A stretch of 64,000 nt of DNA, from assembly GCF_000427445.1 (NCBI RefSeq), contig NZ_KE386496.1, forward strand, positions 3,760,004 to 3,824,003. The letters are read 5' to 3'. The notes beneath the pieces were generated by a model. It was not told where the DNA came from. It worked only from the letters and a program-made list of their open reading frames with translations, and did not search any database. Source of the stretch: Methylocapsa acidiphila B2 (lineage in GTDB: Bacteria > Pseudomonadota > Alphaproteobacteria > Rhizobiales > Beijerinckiaceae). How positions within the stretch are numbered: the stretch's first letter is position 1; each line of letters starts with the position of its first letter. The translations under genes and the position numbers were made by a program. Shown here piece after piece: positions 53,958-63,412 of the stretch.

Positions 53958-54379
53958 GATCACGTCATCCTTGTTAAGATAATGTTGTTTATGTTATTCT
54001 TCATGAAGATTATCTGCGCGTATAAACTTGTCCCCGCAGGGCTGATGAATGTATTTTTTTGATTAGCATAAATGATTATTCAAAGCGGATCTGTCTTTTC
54101 CTGCGAATGCGCCATTGGACATGCGGGCGCAGTCCTGGCGTTCGCATCGCCGACCCGCCGACGCCTAGAACACCGGTTCCCCGTGAACGCTGACCTCGTT
54201 GAAGAGCGTGCGATACGGCTTCGGGTCGAACCGATTGGCGCGACGAAATATTGCAAATCGAGATTCACGCCGCGCCGTTGAAACATAGCGGCCTCAGCTT
54301 TCGCAACGAGTGGCCGCCGAGCGCGGGCGGCGTGGTTTAGGTATTTTCCATTTGGCGCCGTTTTGAAGGAGATCAGACG
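53958..54379. other. AT-rich intergenic region before the carrier-thioesterase gene
   Basis: About 422 bases; 53990-54080 is strongly AT-rich, unlike the surroundings, and suggests promoter or scar DNA. A 69-codon plus frame at 54072-54281 has no motif. The next gene has a strong AAGGAGAT ribosome-binding site. Confidence 0.4.
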
Positions 54380-55453
54380 GTGAATACGATCGAAGACGCG
54401 ACGCGACTTCACAATAATCTCATCGCGGATAAGCTGATTGAGATTTGGCAGAGGTTGCTGCAACGTTCGCCTATTTCTCCCGACGATGATTTTTTTGATC
54501 TTGGCGGCGATTCTTTGATCCTGACGCGCCTGTTTCTCGACATCGAGCGGGAGACCGGGCGGAGCCTGCCGATCACCACAATCTACGAAGCGCCCACCGT
54601 GGCGAAGTTGGTCGCCGTGGTGAGCAGCGCCGCCGCGCCGAAATTTTCGCCTCTCGTCCTCTTGAAGGAAGGAAACGATGGCGCCCCGTTGTTCATCGCG
54701 CATGGGCTAGGCGGCAACGTCATGGAGCTCACCCAGCTTGGAAAGCTCATAGACTCGCCCCACGCGGTCTATGCGATCCAGGCGCGCGGGCTCGACGGCG
54801 AGAGTGAGCCTTGCGACACGGTCGAGGAAATGGGGCAGGTCTATGTCGAGGCGATACGTGAAATTCAGCCGCGGGGGCCATATTTTCTCGCCGGCTATTC
54901 CTTTGGCGGCTTGGTGGCCTTGGAAATAGCTCAACGGCTAGCGGGGGCGGGCGAGAAAATCGGGCTTCTCGCTTTTTTGGACGGCTATCCGCACAAGAAT
55001 TTTTGGCCGTTGATGTCTAAGCTGACGGTTATGCGGCGTCTCGCTGAGCACCGCCTTTCGGCCTTGTCGAAAAAGTCAATGCGGGAGATCGCCTTGGAGG
55101 TCGCGGACCGATTCCGCGGAGCTGCTCTAAACAAGAGCGTCGGGTTCGACCGTGCGGAACAGCAAGAGTCCAATGGCGCTCCTTTGCCGCTTCCAGTGCG
55201 ACACGTCTTCCAAAGCGCTCTGCGCGCGTGGCGATGCTATGAGCCTCGCTACTATCCGGGGAAAATCACGTTTCTACGGGCCGAGCGCTTTCTCATCTAT
55301 CCGGAAAACCCCGGGAGGCTTTGGCGTCACTTGGCCGAGGAATTCGAGCTTAGCATTGTGCCAGGCGACCATCGGGGCCTCGTGCGTGACCATGTGAGCT
55401 CCCTCGCACAAGCGCTCTCCGTCGGCTTGAGCGCCGCGCGCGCTGGGGCTTGA
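54380..55453 (+). CDS. Carrier protein-thioesterase fusion (type I)
   Basis: 357 residues, starting with GTG behind AAGGAGATC. Residues ~10-85 are a phosphopantetheine carrier with the attachment serine in FFDLGGDSLILTRLF. From about residue 95 comes an alpha/beta-hydrolase thioesterase: FIAHGLGGNVMEL, then GYSFGGLVALEIA with the nucleophilic Ser, and a C-terminal GDHRGLV with the catalytic His. The pair resembles the last two domains of a nonribosomal peptide synthetase, but no adenylation or condensation domain is present nearby. It may release or transfer an acyl or amino-acyl group, perhaps onto the exopolysaccharide. Confidence 0.85.
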   Translation: MNTIEDATRLHNNLIADKLIEIWQRLLQRSPISPDDDFFDLGGDSLILTRLFLDIERETGRSLPITTIYEAPTVAKLVAVVSSAAAPKFSPLVLLKEGNDGAPLFIAHGLGGNVMELTQLGKLIDSPHAVYAIQARGLDGESEPCDTVEEMGQVYVEAIREIQPRGPYFLAGYSFGGLVALEIAQRLAGAGEKIGLLAFLDGYPHKNFWPLMSKLTVMRRLAEHRLSALSKKSMREIALEVADRFRGAALNKSVGFDRAEQQESNGAPLPLPVRHVFQSALRAWRCYEPRYYPGKITFLRAERFLIYPENPGRLWRHLAEEFELSIVPGDHRGLVRDHVSSLAQALSVGLSAARAGA

Positions 55454-55621
55454 GCGGGCGTCGCAGGGTCGCATGACATGCGCTCCTGCTCGCGTTCTGG
55501 CGGCGTTCGGCCTCCGCACGACGCACGTAGCTGCGGCGGGACCTTTGGTCTATATTCGCCGGGTTGGCGCGATCGGCTGGGCGGGATCCTCGAAGGGGCC
55601 GAGCCTAGCGGGGAGAATGGC

Positions 55622-56101
55622 ATGAGCACTGTTTTTGATTTTGCCGCGAACCTTCTGGGCGGCGGCGAGAAGCCACTGGCGGATTTCAGCGGTCAAGTGC
55701 TCCTCATCGTCAATACAGCGAGCAAATGCGGTTTTACGCCGCAATATGAGGGGCTTGAAGCGCTTTATCGTCAATATGGCGCGCGCGGCTTTTCGGTCTT
55801 GGGCTTCCCCTGCAATCAGTTCGGAGCGCAAGAACCTGGCGATTCGGCCGCCATCGCTCAGTTTTGTTCCCTGACCTATGACGTGACATTTCCCATGTTC
55901 GCGAAGGTCGACGTTAACGGCGCGGACGCGCATCCGCTCTTCAAATTTCTCAAAGGCGAAGCGAAGGGCATCCTTGGCACCGAGCCGATCAAATGGAATT
56001 TCACCAAATTCCTCGTCGATCGGAAAGGCGAAGTCGCAGGCCGTTTCGCGCCGACGACGACGCCCAAGGATCTCGAGAAGGAAATCGAAAAGCTGCTTTG
56101 A
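55622..56101 (+). CDS. Glutathione peroxidase family protein
   Basis: 159 residues. Catalytic block [16 protein letters not shown] with a Cys at the selenocysteine position, then [13 protein letters not shown] and [12 protein letters not shown] (catalytic Gln/Trp/Asn). These enzymes reduce hydroperoxides; many bacterial members use thioredoxin, and trxB is present at 61970. Start chosen at MSTVFDFAA (55622). Confidence 0.94.
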   Translation: MSTVFDFAANLLGGGEKPLADFSGQVLLIVNTASKCGFTPQYEGLEALYRQYGARGFSVLGFPCNQFGAQEPGDSAAIAQFCSLTYDVTFPMFAKVDVNGADAHPLFKFLKGEAKGILGTEPIKWNFTKFLVDRKGEVAGRFAPTTTPKDLEKEIEKLL

Positions 56102-56402
56102 GTTTCAGGCCTCAGGAGCAGATTTCAGGCCAAAGAGACCTCTGGCCATTTAAGCGCCTGGATGCAAAACCGCCCTAAGCGCTAGCGGGCGCGAGGCGGT
56201 CGGAGGCCGACGCCCAGGCGGAGCGAAGTCACGCCCGCTGCGACGGTCCGGCGGAGCCGTCCTTGAAAAAGAGGATCGACTTTTTCGCAGACATGGGGCA
56301 ACCCGCTGTCTCATGACCGATTCCGGTTGGTCCTCCAAGCCGGCCATGAAGCGGGGCCTCGGTCGCGGCGTGCGCCGGATTTCATCGCAAGGAGACAGGT
56401 TT
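56102..56402. other. Intergenic region, glutathione peroxidase / hisD
   Basis: About 301 bases. TTCAGGCC occurs twice (56104 and 56124 areas). The hisD frame is open upstream to 56313. No gene or recognisable RNA; the hisD ribosome-binding site is CAAGGAGACAGG. Confidence 0.4.
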
Positions 56403-57704
56403 ATGCCCTCGTGGCTCGATACGAGAAGCCCGGATTTCAGCGTTGCGTTCAAGGCTCTTCTCGCCATGAAGAGGGAAGCCTCGGAAGACGTTGATCACGT
56501 GGTGCAGGCGATCATCGCGGAGGTGATCGCGAGGGGCGACGAGGCTCTGATTTCCTATTCGAAGAAATTCGACCGCGTCGATCTCTCGGCGCTCGGCCTG
56601 CGCGTCCCAGCGGAGGAGATCGACGACGCCGTGTCGCTGTGCCCGCCCCAGGCGGTCGCGGCGCTCGAGCTAGCGCATCAAAGGATCGTCGCTTTTCACG
56701 AGAGGCAGATCCCCCAGGATCATCTTTTCACGGATTCGCTCGGCGTTGAGCTCGGCTGGCGCTGGCGTCCGATAGAGTCGGTTGGGCTTTACGTTCCGGG
56801 CGGCACGGCTAGCTATCCCTCCTCGGTTCTGATGAACGCAACTCCGGCCAAGGTCGCTGGCGTCGCCCGCGTCGTCATGGTGGTGCCTGCGCCCGATGGC
56901 GAGATCAATCCGCTCGTCTTCGCGGCGGCGAAGCTCGCGGGCGTCGATGAAATTTACCGCGTCGGCGGCGCCCAGGCGATTGCGGCCCTGGCTTTTGGGA
57001 CGCAGACGATTCCGCCGGTCGCCAAGATCGTCGGTCCGGGCAACGCCTATGTCGCCGCCGCCAAGCGGCGCGTGTTCGGCACGGTCGGCATAGACATGAT
57101 CGCGGGACCTTCCGAAGTTCTGATCATCGCTGACGCCGGCGCCAATCCCGAATGGATCGCGGCCGATCTTCTCGCCCAGGCCGAGCATGACGCAGCGGCG
57201 CAGTCTATCTTGATCACAGATAACGCCGATCTCGCCCGCGCGGTCGAAGCCGCCGTCGAGAGACAATTGACGACGCTCCCGCGCGAGCGGATCGCCGCCG
57301 CGAGCTGGCGGGATTTCGGCGCCGTCATCATCGTCTCGGAGCTGCGTGAGAGCATCGCGCTCGCCGACCAGCTGGCACCCGAGCATCTCGAGATCGTCAC
57401 GGCGGACGCGGACGAGCTGAGCCAGGAGATCCGCAACGCGGGCGCCATATTCATTGGCCCGCACACGCCCGAGGCGATCGGGGATTATGTCGGCGGCTCG
57501 AACCATGTCTTGCCGACTGCCCGCTCGGCCCGGTTTTCCTCCGGCCTCAACGTTCTCGATTTCGTCAAGAAGACGTCGATCCTGAAATGCGGGGCTGCAA
57601 GCCTCGCCGCGCTCGGACCGGCCGCGGTGGCGCTCGGCGAAGCCGAAGGACTAGACGCCCACGCGAGATCCGTCGCCTTGCGTCTCGCGCCTCGGCCGTC
57701 ATGA
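56403..57704 (+). CDS. hisD: Histidinol dehydrogenase
   Basis: 433 residues. HisD oxidises L-histidinol twice to L-histidine with NAD+. Landmarks: [68 protein letters not shown] and QAEHDAAAQ with the zinc ligands, LAPEHLEI, and GGSNHVLPT. The start at MPSWLD follows CAAGGAGAC at good spacing. The stop overlaps the UPF0262 gene by ATGA. Confidence 0.97.
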   Translation: MPSWLDTRSPDFSVAFKALLAMKREASEDVDHVVQAIIAEVIARGDEALISYSKKFDRVDLSALGLRVPAEEIDDAVSLCPPQAVAALELAHQRIVAFHERQIPQDHLFTDSLGVELGWRWRPIESVGLYVPGGTASYPSSVLMNATPAKVAGVARVVMVVPAPDGEINPLVFAAAKLAGVDEIYRVGGAQAIAALAFGTQTIPPVAKIVGPGNAYVAAAKRRVFGTVGIDMIAGPSEVLIIADAGANPEWIAADLLAQAEHDAAAQSILITDNADLARAVEAAVERQLTTLPRERIAAASWRDFGAVIIVSELRESIALADQLAPEHLEIVTADADELSQEIRNAGAIFIGPHTPEAIGDYVGGSNHVLPTARSARFSSGLNVLDFVKKTSILKCGAASLAALGPAAVALGEAEGLDAHARSVALRLAPRPS

Positions 57705-58189
57705 GCGGAGCGGACCCGCATAGCCGCAATCGCCTCGTATCGGTGACTCTCGATGAGGCTTCGATCGGCCGCAGCACGGCCGACAAGGAGCACGAACGCC
57801 AAATCGCGATTTACGATCTGCTCGAGGAAAATTGCTTCGCTTTGCCGGGAAGAGACTCCGGTCCTTACGGATTGAAAATCGCTTTGCAGGAGGCGAAGCT
57901 CGCGCTTGAGATCCATGACGAGGGCGGCGAGCCGCTCGTCGTCCACATTCTTTCGCTAACGCCCTTGCGGGGCCTGCTGAAGGATTATTTTTTTATTTGT
58001 GAAAGCTATTACGCCGCGATCCGCACCGCCATGCCGAGCCAGATCGAGGCGATCGATATGGGACGTCGCGCCCTCCATAATGAAGCGGCGCAGCTTCTGA
58101 TGGAGCGGCTCAAGGGAAAGATCGAATTCGACGTCGACACGGCGCGGCGAATTTTCACGCTGGTCGCCGCCCTGCATTGGAAGGGGTGA
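57701..58189 (+). CDS. UPF0262 family protein
   Basis: 162 residues. Matches UPF0262: [11 protein letters not shown] near the N terminus, [40 protein letters not shown], and [20 protein letters not shown]. Function unknown. It is translationally coupled to hisD (ATGA overlap), an order conserved in Rhizobiales. Confidence 0.93.
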   Translation: MSGADPHSRNRLVSVTLDEASIGRSTADKEHERQIAIYDLLEENCFALPGRDSGPYGLKIALQEAKLALEIHDEGGEPLVVHILSLTPLRGLLKDYFFICESYYAAIRTAMPSQIEAIDMGRRALHNEAAQLLMERLKGKIEFDVDTARRIFTLVAALHWKG

Positions 58190-58314
58190 CGCGGGTTTTA
58201 TCAGTTGGGCGCATCTTCGGAAACATTCGGCCGCCGGTAGCTCGAATGAGCGTCGTCGCGGCGTTGGCTTGACTGCATCAATCATTTTTCGCGCTCGTTC
58301 CGACCGGCCGAGCG

Positions 58315-58788
58315 ATGCTGAGGCGCCCGGAGATGAAGACCCTCGTCAGGGACCGGCCTCAATCCGTGCTCTTCGCCTGCACGCTGAACGCCGTGCGCTC
58401 GCCGATGGCGGAGGCGCTGGGCAAGCATTTTTTTGGAAACGAGGTCTATTTCGCATCGGCCGGCGTCAAGCGCGGCACGAAAGACGCCTTCGCCATCGCC
58501 GCGATGGAGGAGATCGGGATCGACATCTCCAGGCACAAACCGCATATGTTCGAGGATCTTGAGGACTCGTTTTTCGATCTCATCGTCACGCTGTCGCCCG
58601 AGGCGCATCACAAGGCGCTCGAATTCACCCGAAGCCTCGCTGTGGAGGTCGTCTACTGGCCGACGCTCGATCCGACCGTCGTTGAAGGCGGCCGCGAGCG
58701 CATTCTCGAAGCTTATCGCAATGTCCGCGACGGGCTGCTGGCGCGAATTGAAGGGCTCATGGAATATCGCCCAATGAGCAACCCATAG
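58315..58788 (+). CDS. Low-molecular-weight phosphatase/arsenate-reductase-like protein
   Basis: 157 residues (151 if ATG 58333 is used). The phosphatase loop is FACTLNAVRSPMAEAL near residue 20, CX5R intact. The following EEIGIDISRHKPHMFED and IVTLSPEAHHKA are typical of the family that includes ArsC-type arsenate reductases. In relatives it sits in the hisD-UPF0262-phosphatase-infA order; infA and maf are not found here. Confidence 0.88.
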   Translation: MLRRPEMKTLVRDRPQSVLFACTLNAVRSPMAEALGKHFFGNEVYFASAGVKRGTKDAFAIAAMEEIGIDISRHKPHMFEDLEDSFFDLIVTLSPEAHHKALEFTRSLAVEVVYWPTLDPTVVEGGRERILEAYRNVRDGLLARIEGLMEYRPMSNP

Positions 58789-58874
58789 GCCGTCGCCTCG
58801 CGCTCGCGCCATAGTTGCAGCCAAAACGCCTCAAGGCGAAGGCGGTCGGACCTGCTTCGCGCTGACGCGCGCCG

Positions 58875-60098
58875 CTACAATTCGACACTTGGGCCACCCT
58901 CCGCGCCAATCCTGATGTCCGCGTAGCGACACGCGCCGCGACGCCGCTGGAAGGGCGTGACCGCGAGCAGCCAGACATGGCTGATCGCTTGAGCCGGCCC
59001 GCCGATATGCGCTGCATAATCAGCGGCCACGTCGCGCTCGAACGCGGCCCAGGCGCCGAGCCCGCCCGCGCCGGTTGCGACGACCAGATGCGTTTCGATT
59101 TTATTCCAACCGGCCAGCGGACAACGAAACACCTTGCCGGTCGGCAGGGCCGCGCTCCAGATATAGGTGAGGTCCTGTCCGTCCTCGAATTTCACGCCGA
59201 TCGAGAGATAGTCGTGGAATGGAGCCTGATCCTCGGCGACGGCAGAAGGCAGTTGATCGATCTTCCAGCGCCAGCCGAGCTTGGGGCGCGTCGAGAAAGG
59301 CAGCGCCAGCGGGCGCTCGATGATCGACGCTGAACGGGCGCTCTCGCAGACGATTTCGCCATTCTCGGCGCGGGAGAATATCTCGGCGCCGCCGCCGAGA
59401 CTGAAATAGTCCGACCAACCCTCTGGCAGCTTTCGGCCTCGCTTCAACCGGGCGATCTCGCTTGCGACGAGACCGTCGACGTCGCCATAAGCCGCGAGAC
59501 TGGCGAGGCCGGCGGCGGCGTCGCCTTTCCAAAGCAGGGCGACGCCCACGATTTTCGCCTCCTGTTTTCGATACTCGTCCAAGGGAGTCCAGAGCGTTCC
59601 GTCCTCATCGGAAAACTGCGCGGCGGCGCGGGCGATTTCGAGCGGGCCGTCATGGGCGACGGCCATGGTGCCCGTGTCCGTTCCCGGATTGAACATGGGC
59701 CGTAGGCCGCGCGTGCGGGCATGAAAAGCGAGGCCCGGGGAGAACCAGAGGTCGAATTGGCGCGCGATCCACATGCGTCCAGTGAGGAGGAAGGTAACCT
59801 GTTGTCCCTTCGCGGCGTCGAGGCCGAGATCATTCCACGGTAGATCGGGGCCGTCTATTTCGAAGAGGCGGTAGGCTACGAGCTCGGGCGATTTCGCACG
59901 CGCGATCAGATCGTTGACGCTCGTCTTGAAGTCTTCAGAGGCGGGCAGGCCTTGCTCCGCGCCAGACGCGTTGTTCGAGGCGCCGACGGCGAAGGGCAGC
60001 GCAGCTCCAAGAACAGCGGCGCAACGCAGCAATTCGCGCCTGGAGCGGGTGCGCCGGGTCGGGTTCGGGGCCAAAGAGTCCAAGCAATAGAGGCACAT
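58875..60098 (-). CDS. DUF3047 family protein with probable Tat signal
   Basis: 407 residues. The N-terminal region RRTRSRRELLRCAAVLGAAL contains a twin-arginine-like motif (SRRELLR) then a hydrophobic segment ending at SGA. The C-terminal ~220 residues fit DUF3047 (PKLGWRWKIDQLPS, YLSIGVKFEDGQ, AISHVWLLAV). The middle region differs from short DUF3047 proteins. Function unknown. Start chosen at MCLYCLDSL (60098); the frame continues upstream. Confidence 0.75.
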   Translation of the reverse strand: MCLYCLDSLAPNPTRRTRSRRELLRCAAVLGAALPFAVGASNNASGAEQGLPASEDFKTSVNDLIARAKSPELVAYRLFEIDGPDLPWNDLGLDAAKGQQVTFLLTGRMWIARQFDLWFSPGLAFHARTRGLRPMFNPGTDTGTMAVAHDGPLEIARAAAQFSDEDGTLWTPLDEYRKQEAKIVGVALLWKGDAAAGLASLAAYGDVDGLVASEIARLKRGRKLPEGWSDYFSLGGGAEIFSRAENGEIVCESARSASIIERPLALPFSTRPKLGWRWKIDQLPSAVAEDQAPFHDYLSIGVKFEDGQDLTYIWSAALPTGKVFRCPLAGWNKIETHLVVATGAGGLGAWAAFERDVAADYAAHIGGPAQAISHVWLLAVTPFQRRRGACRYADIRIGAEGGPSVEL

Positions 60099-60353
60099 CG
60101 CATTCTTCCCGATTTCGCGCCGCAACCAACCCGAACCTTGTAGACTCCACACTCGGGCTCTAGGCGCGACGATAGCCGCTTTTCCTCGTGGTTGATTGGG
60201 AGCAAAGCCCAACACAAGCTGGGAAGATTTCCCGATGTCGACGCTTTTTTCGATCTGCGGATTTGAGTCTCGCGCCGCAAAAGTTCATCGCAATTCAGAC
60301 GGGGCAGAACTGCAATATCGTCGCGCAGGATAGTTACGGCGAAAGCGTCGTAC

Positions 60354-60722
60354 TTAGATTTGCGCGATCTCCAATCCGAGCTCCACGCGCTTCTTCCGCG
60401 AGAGCCCTCGCGCAATGATGGAATGCGACTCGCGGATGTAGTCGCGCAGCACCGCGTCCGGGAGGCCAGGCTCCTCGAAATGCTGGATCCACTTCAAGCC
60501 GCGCGAGGCGAGATAGGGCGCGGGACGCAGGCCGGGTTGTTCCTTCAGCATCTCATAGGCGATGTCGCTGACCTTGAAGGTTAAGCGCGGCGCGCCCTCA
60601 TCCCAGCCGCCAATCGCAAACACCTTTCCGCCGACCTTCCAGACGTGCGATCCGCCCCATTGGACGACATGGCTCGTCGCCGGCAGCGCGCCGCAGAAGG
60701 CGTTGTACTCGTCATAGGTCAT
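60354..60722 (-). CDS. MmcQ/YjbR family protein
   Basis: 122 residues. N-terminal MTYDEYNAFCGALPATSH, then QWGGSHVWKVGGKVFAIGGW, and a C-terminal HSIIARGLSRKKRVEL match MmcQ/YjbR double-wing proteins, thought to bind DNA but with uncharacterised targets. It lies 38 bases downstream of the GtrA gene on the same strand. Confidence 0.88.
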   Translation of the reverse strand: MTYDEYNAFCGALPATSHVVQWGGSHVWKVGGKVFAIGGWDEGAPRLTFKVSDIAYEMLKEQPGLRPAPYLASRGLKWIQHFEEPGLPDAVLRDYIRESHSIIARGLSRKKRVELGLEIAQI

Positions 60723-60760
60723 GGGCGTCGCCTCCGAGTGGGTCAAAGCGATCCACCGGC

Positions 60761-61162
60761 TCACCGCCATCGTGAAGCAGATGGGCCAGCAAAGGTCCAG
60801 ACGCGATGGGCGGCGAAATTCCACAGCATGACCGCGCCGGTCGTCACAACCTGTGCGGGCAAATAGGGAAACCCCGCGACAGAGACGAAAAGCGACATGA
60901 GGAGATAGGTGAGGCCGAACCCGACCGAGACCACGACGGCGAAGCGCCAGGCGGCCTCGTCATGGGGCCGCGCGGAGTGAAAGACGCAGCGGCGCGAAAG
61001 ACCATAAGAGACGGCGCCGCCGGCGCTATAGCCGGCCAAGGCGGCCACGACGGGCCCAAGCCCGGCGAATTGAACAAGCCCGATCAAAACGCAATAGTGG
61101 ACGGCCGTGGCGATGAAGCCGACGCCGGCGAAAGATGAAAACTGGCGGAGCAGGGCGGTCAT
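60761..61162 (-). CDS. GtrA family membrane protein
   Basis: 133 residues with four transmembrane segments (about residues 8-30, 36-55, 73-93, 98-118) and the family end VLWNFAAHRVWTF-like (MLWNFAAHRVWTF). GtrA proteins are thought to flip undecaprenyl-linked sugars in glucosylation or cell-wall decoration, which could link to the exopolysaccharide genes but at 6 kb distance. Function not shown. Confidence 0.87.
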   Translation of the reverse strand: MTALLRQFSSFAGVGFIATAVHYCVLIGLVQFAGLGPVVAALAGYSAGGAVSYGLSRRCVFHSARPHDEAAWRFAVVVSVGFGLTYLLMSLFVSVAGFPYLPAQVVTTGAVMLWNFAAHRVWTFAGPSASRWR

Positions 61163-61286
61163 TGCTAGAGTCTAGGCCTCGGCGGCATTAGCACGGCGGA
61201 CGGCTTTCTTGCCGAAACCCGCGCAGGGGTGACTCGGCGCGACGCTGATCTCCGGACCGAGCCAGATAGCGATGGAGTAAATTTTC

Positions 61287-61772
61287 ATGCACTTGCCTTT
61301 TTGCTCGAAGCTGCCCGCGTGGCTGTTTGGCGCAGCCCTTGTCGGCGCAGCCATGACGGCACCGGCGACCGCGGCGGTCCGTACCGGAATGCTCGATTGC
61401 AGGGTATCCCCAGGCATTGGATTCGTCATCACTTCGAGCAGGGCGCTCTCTTGCGTCTTTCGTCCGCGCCATGGTCGGCCTGAGCGCTATGTCGGGACGG
61501 TTCGTCGGTTCGGCTTGGCGCTCGGCATCAACGGACCGAGCCGTTTTGCCTGGGGCGTCGCCGTCGCCGCTCCTCATGGAACGCCATTTCCGCTGGCCGG
61601 CGAATATGCCGGGGTTGGAGCGGGGGCGTCCTTTGGCGCAGGAGTTGGTGCCAATGTCCTCGTCGGCGGCCGTGGAAACACCGTGACCTTGCAGCCTCTT
61701 TCGATTGGCGTCCAAACCGGAATCGCCGTATCGGCGGGCGTCGGCGCCATGTTCCTGGAACCCGCTCCCTAA
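61287..61772 (+). CDS. DUF992 family exported protein
   Basis: 161 residues. A signal peptide (PAWLFGAALVGAAMTAPATA) is followed by the family core RTGMLDCRVSPGIGFVITSS, SCVFRP, ERYVGTVRRFGLALGI, and Gly-rich C-terminal GVGAGASFGAGVGANVLVGG. This is DUF992, restricted to Rhizobiales; its function is unknown. The two cysteines likely form a disulphide. Confidence 0.88.
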   Translation: MHLPFCSKLPAWLFGAALVGAAMTAPATAAVRTGMLDCRVSPGIGFVITSSRALSCVFRPRHGRPERYVGTVRRFGLALGINGPSRFAWGVAVAAPHGTPFPLAGEYAGVGAGASFGAGVGANVLVGGRGNTVTLQPLSIGVQTGIAVSAGVGAMFLEPAP

Positions 61773-61969
61773 CCGATAGCGCTCGTGCTTTGGCTGGGGC
61801 GTCTCCCAGCCGGCGGCCGCGCCGGAGATCTTTGGTGGAACACCCCCGAAGATCTCCTCGGACGCGCGGGCTCGAGGGCGCAAAAATTGCTGTGACCGAC
61901 GCGCGCGGCTCCCCGGCTCGATCCGAAAACCGCTTCCCGGCCGCAGCTTCAATTCGCAAGAGGCCCATC

Positions 61970-62953
61970 ATGTCAACGAGTTCGTCCGCGGCGAATGACC
62001 GCCATGCAAAGCTGATCATCGTCGGGTCGGGGCCGGCTGGCTATACGGCGGCCATTTACTCAGCGCGGGCTTTGTTGGAGCCGCTTTTGATTTCCGGCTT
62101 CGAGCCCGGCGGCCAGCTCATGATCACGACGGATGTCGAGAATTATCCAGGCTTCGCCGCGCCGATCCAAGGCCCCTGGCTGATGGAGCAGATGAAGGCC
62201 CAGGCCAAACATGTCGGCGCCCGCATGGTCTCCGACCATATCGTGTCGGTCGATCTCGGACGGCGTCCTTTCGAATTGAAAGGAGACAGCGGCGCGACCT
62301 ATTCCTGCGACGCAATGGTGATCGCGACCGGCGCCAAGGCGAAATGGCTCGAGATCCCCTCCGAGACCAAGTTCAAGGGCTATGGGGTATCCGCCTGCGC
62401 GACCTGCGATGGATTTTTCTACCGCGGCAAGCCGGTCGTCGTCGTCGGGGGAGGCAATTCTGCCGTTGAGGAGGCGCTCTATCTGAGCCATCTCGCGAGC
62501 AAGGTGACGGTGGTTCACCGCCGCAGTTCGTTCCGGGCCGAGCGCATTCTGCAGGAGCGCTTGCTCAATAGGCCCAATGTCGACGTCATTTGGGACCATG
62601 CCGTGGACGAGATCGGCGGCGACGCCGATCCTTTGGGCGTCACCCATGTGCGCCTCAAGCATGTTGAGACGGGAGCCACGCGCGAGATCCAGACGCATGG
62701 CGTCTTCGTCGCGATTGGTCATAAGCCGGCCTCGGATCTTTTCATCGGTCAGCTCGAGGTCAAGCCGAATGGCTACATCAAAACCGCGCCCAACTCGACC
62801 GCGACGAATGTGCCTGGCGTCTTCGCTGCAGGCGACGTCGCCGATGAGGTCTATCGTCAGGCCGTGACGGCTGCGGGCCTCGGCTGCATGGCGGCTCTTG
62901 AAGCCGAGCGCTGGCTCGCGGCGCAGGCCGACGCGCGGGCGGCGGCGGAATGA
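61970..62953 (+). CDS. trxB: Thioredoxin-disulfide reductase
   Basis: 327 residues. FAD-binding IVGSGPAGYTAAIYSARA, redox-active ACATCDGFF (CATC), NADPH-binding VVVGGGNSAVEEALYL, and FAAGDVADEVYRQAVTAAG. It transfers electrons from NADPH to thioredoxin. Start chosen at MSTSSSAAND (61970); an in-frame extension upstream is not supported. Confidence 0.96.
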   Translation: MSTSSSAANDRHAKLIIVGSGPAGYTAAIYSARALLEPLLISGFEPGGQLMITTDVENYPGFAAPIQGPWLMEQMKAQAKHVGARMVSDHIVSVDLGRRPFELKGDSGATYSCDAMVIATGAKAKWLEIPSETKFKGYGVSACATCDGFFYRGKPVVVVGGGNSAVEEALYLSHLASKVTVVHRRSSFRAERILQERLLNRPNVDVIWDHAVDEIGGDADPLGVTHVRLKHVETGATREIQTHGVFVAIGHKPASDLFIGQLEVKPNGYIKTAPNSTATNVPGVFAAGDVADEVYRQAVTAAGLGCMAALEAERWLAAQADARAAAE

Positions 62954-63249
62954 GCGGCGGGCTCTGAAAGTCCGTGGTTCTTCCTGAACATTCGCGGATG
63001 GTCGCGCCTGTCATTTATCGGTAAATTGCATTCAATAGACATGAGCGCCGACGCGATTGACGCGGGTTGCGCTTCCGTTGCGGTCCGCGCGCCTGTCCGG
63101 CGTTGGACACGCCCAAAAATAGTCTGCTCTTTAGTTCATTGCCGGCGCGATTGATTCGTCTGATCTGGGGAAAGCTGCGCGCCGCGAACCTTTGAGCAGG
63201 CCGGCGTCTTTCTGTGGGGAGTGGAATGGGGATTTTCCGCATTCCCGTA
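62954..63249. other. Intergenic region after trxB
   Basis: About 296 bases without a recognised gene; no clear terminator. It leads into the copy B repeat. Confidence 0.4.
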
Positions 63250-63350
63250 TAGAGCATATTCTGATCGACTTTTCCGATCAGAATATGCTCCAACCCTTTG
63301 ATATAAAGCGAGTTCTTGTCGATTGGACGTCCAGTCGGAACGCGCTCTAG
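63250..63350. repeat. Dispersed palindromic repeat, copy B
   Basis: 101 bases from TAGAGCATATT to GCGCTCTAG. It holds a perfect 16-bp hairpin (63252-63267/63275-63290, 7-base loop) followed by GCTCCAAC, TTGAT, AGCGAGTTCTTGTCGATTGG and the palindrome TGGACGTCCA. Blocks GCTCCAAC and TCGATTGGACG and the terminal TAGAGC/CTAG are shared with copy A at 1955-2057. It lies 63 bases before the phosphomannomutase start. Confidence 0.75.
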
Positions 63351-63412
63351 ATGATCGTGATTCAACAGGGTTCGGCGTCCGCCGACCTTCGAGCTCTTGA
63401 GGAATGGAAATC

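Noticed and set aside
54072..54281. 69-codon plus frame before the carrier-thioesterase gene
   Set aside because: No ribosome-binding site and no recognisable motif; the region is AT-rich noncoding in character at its start.
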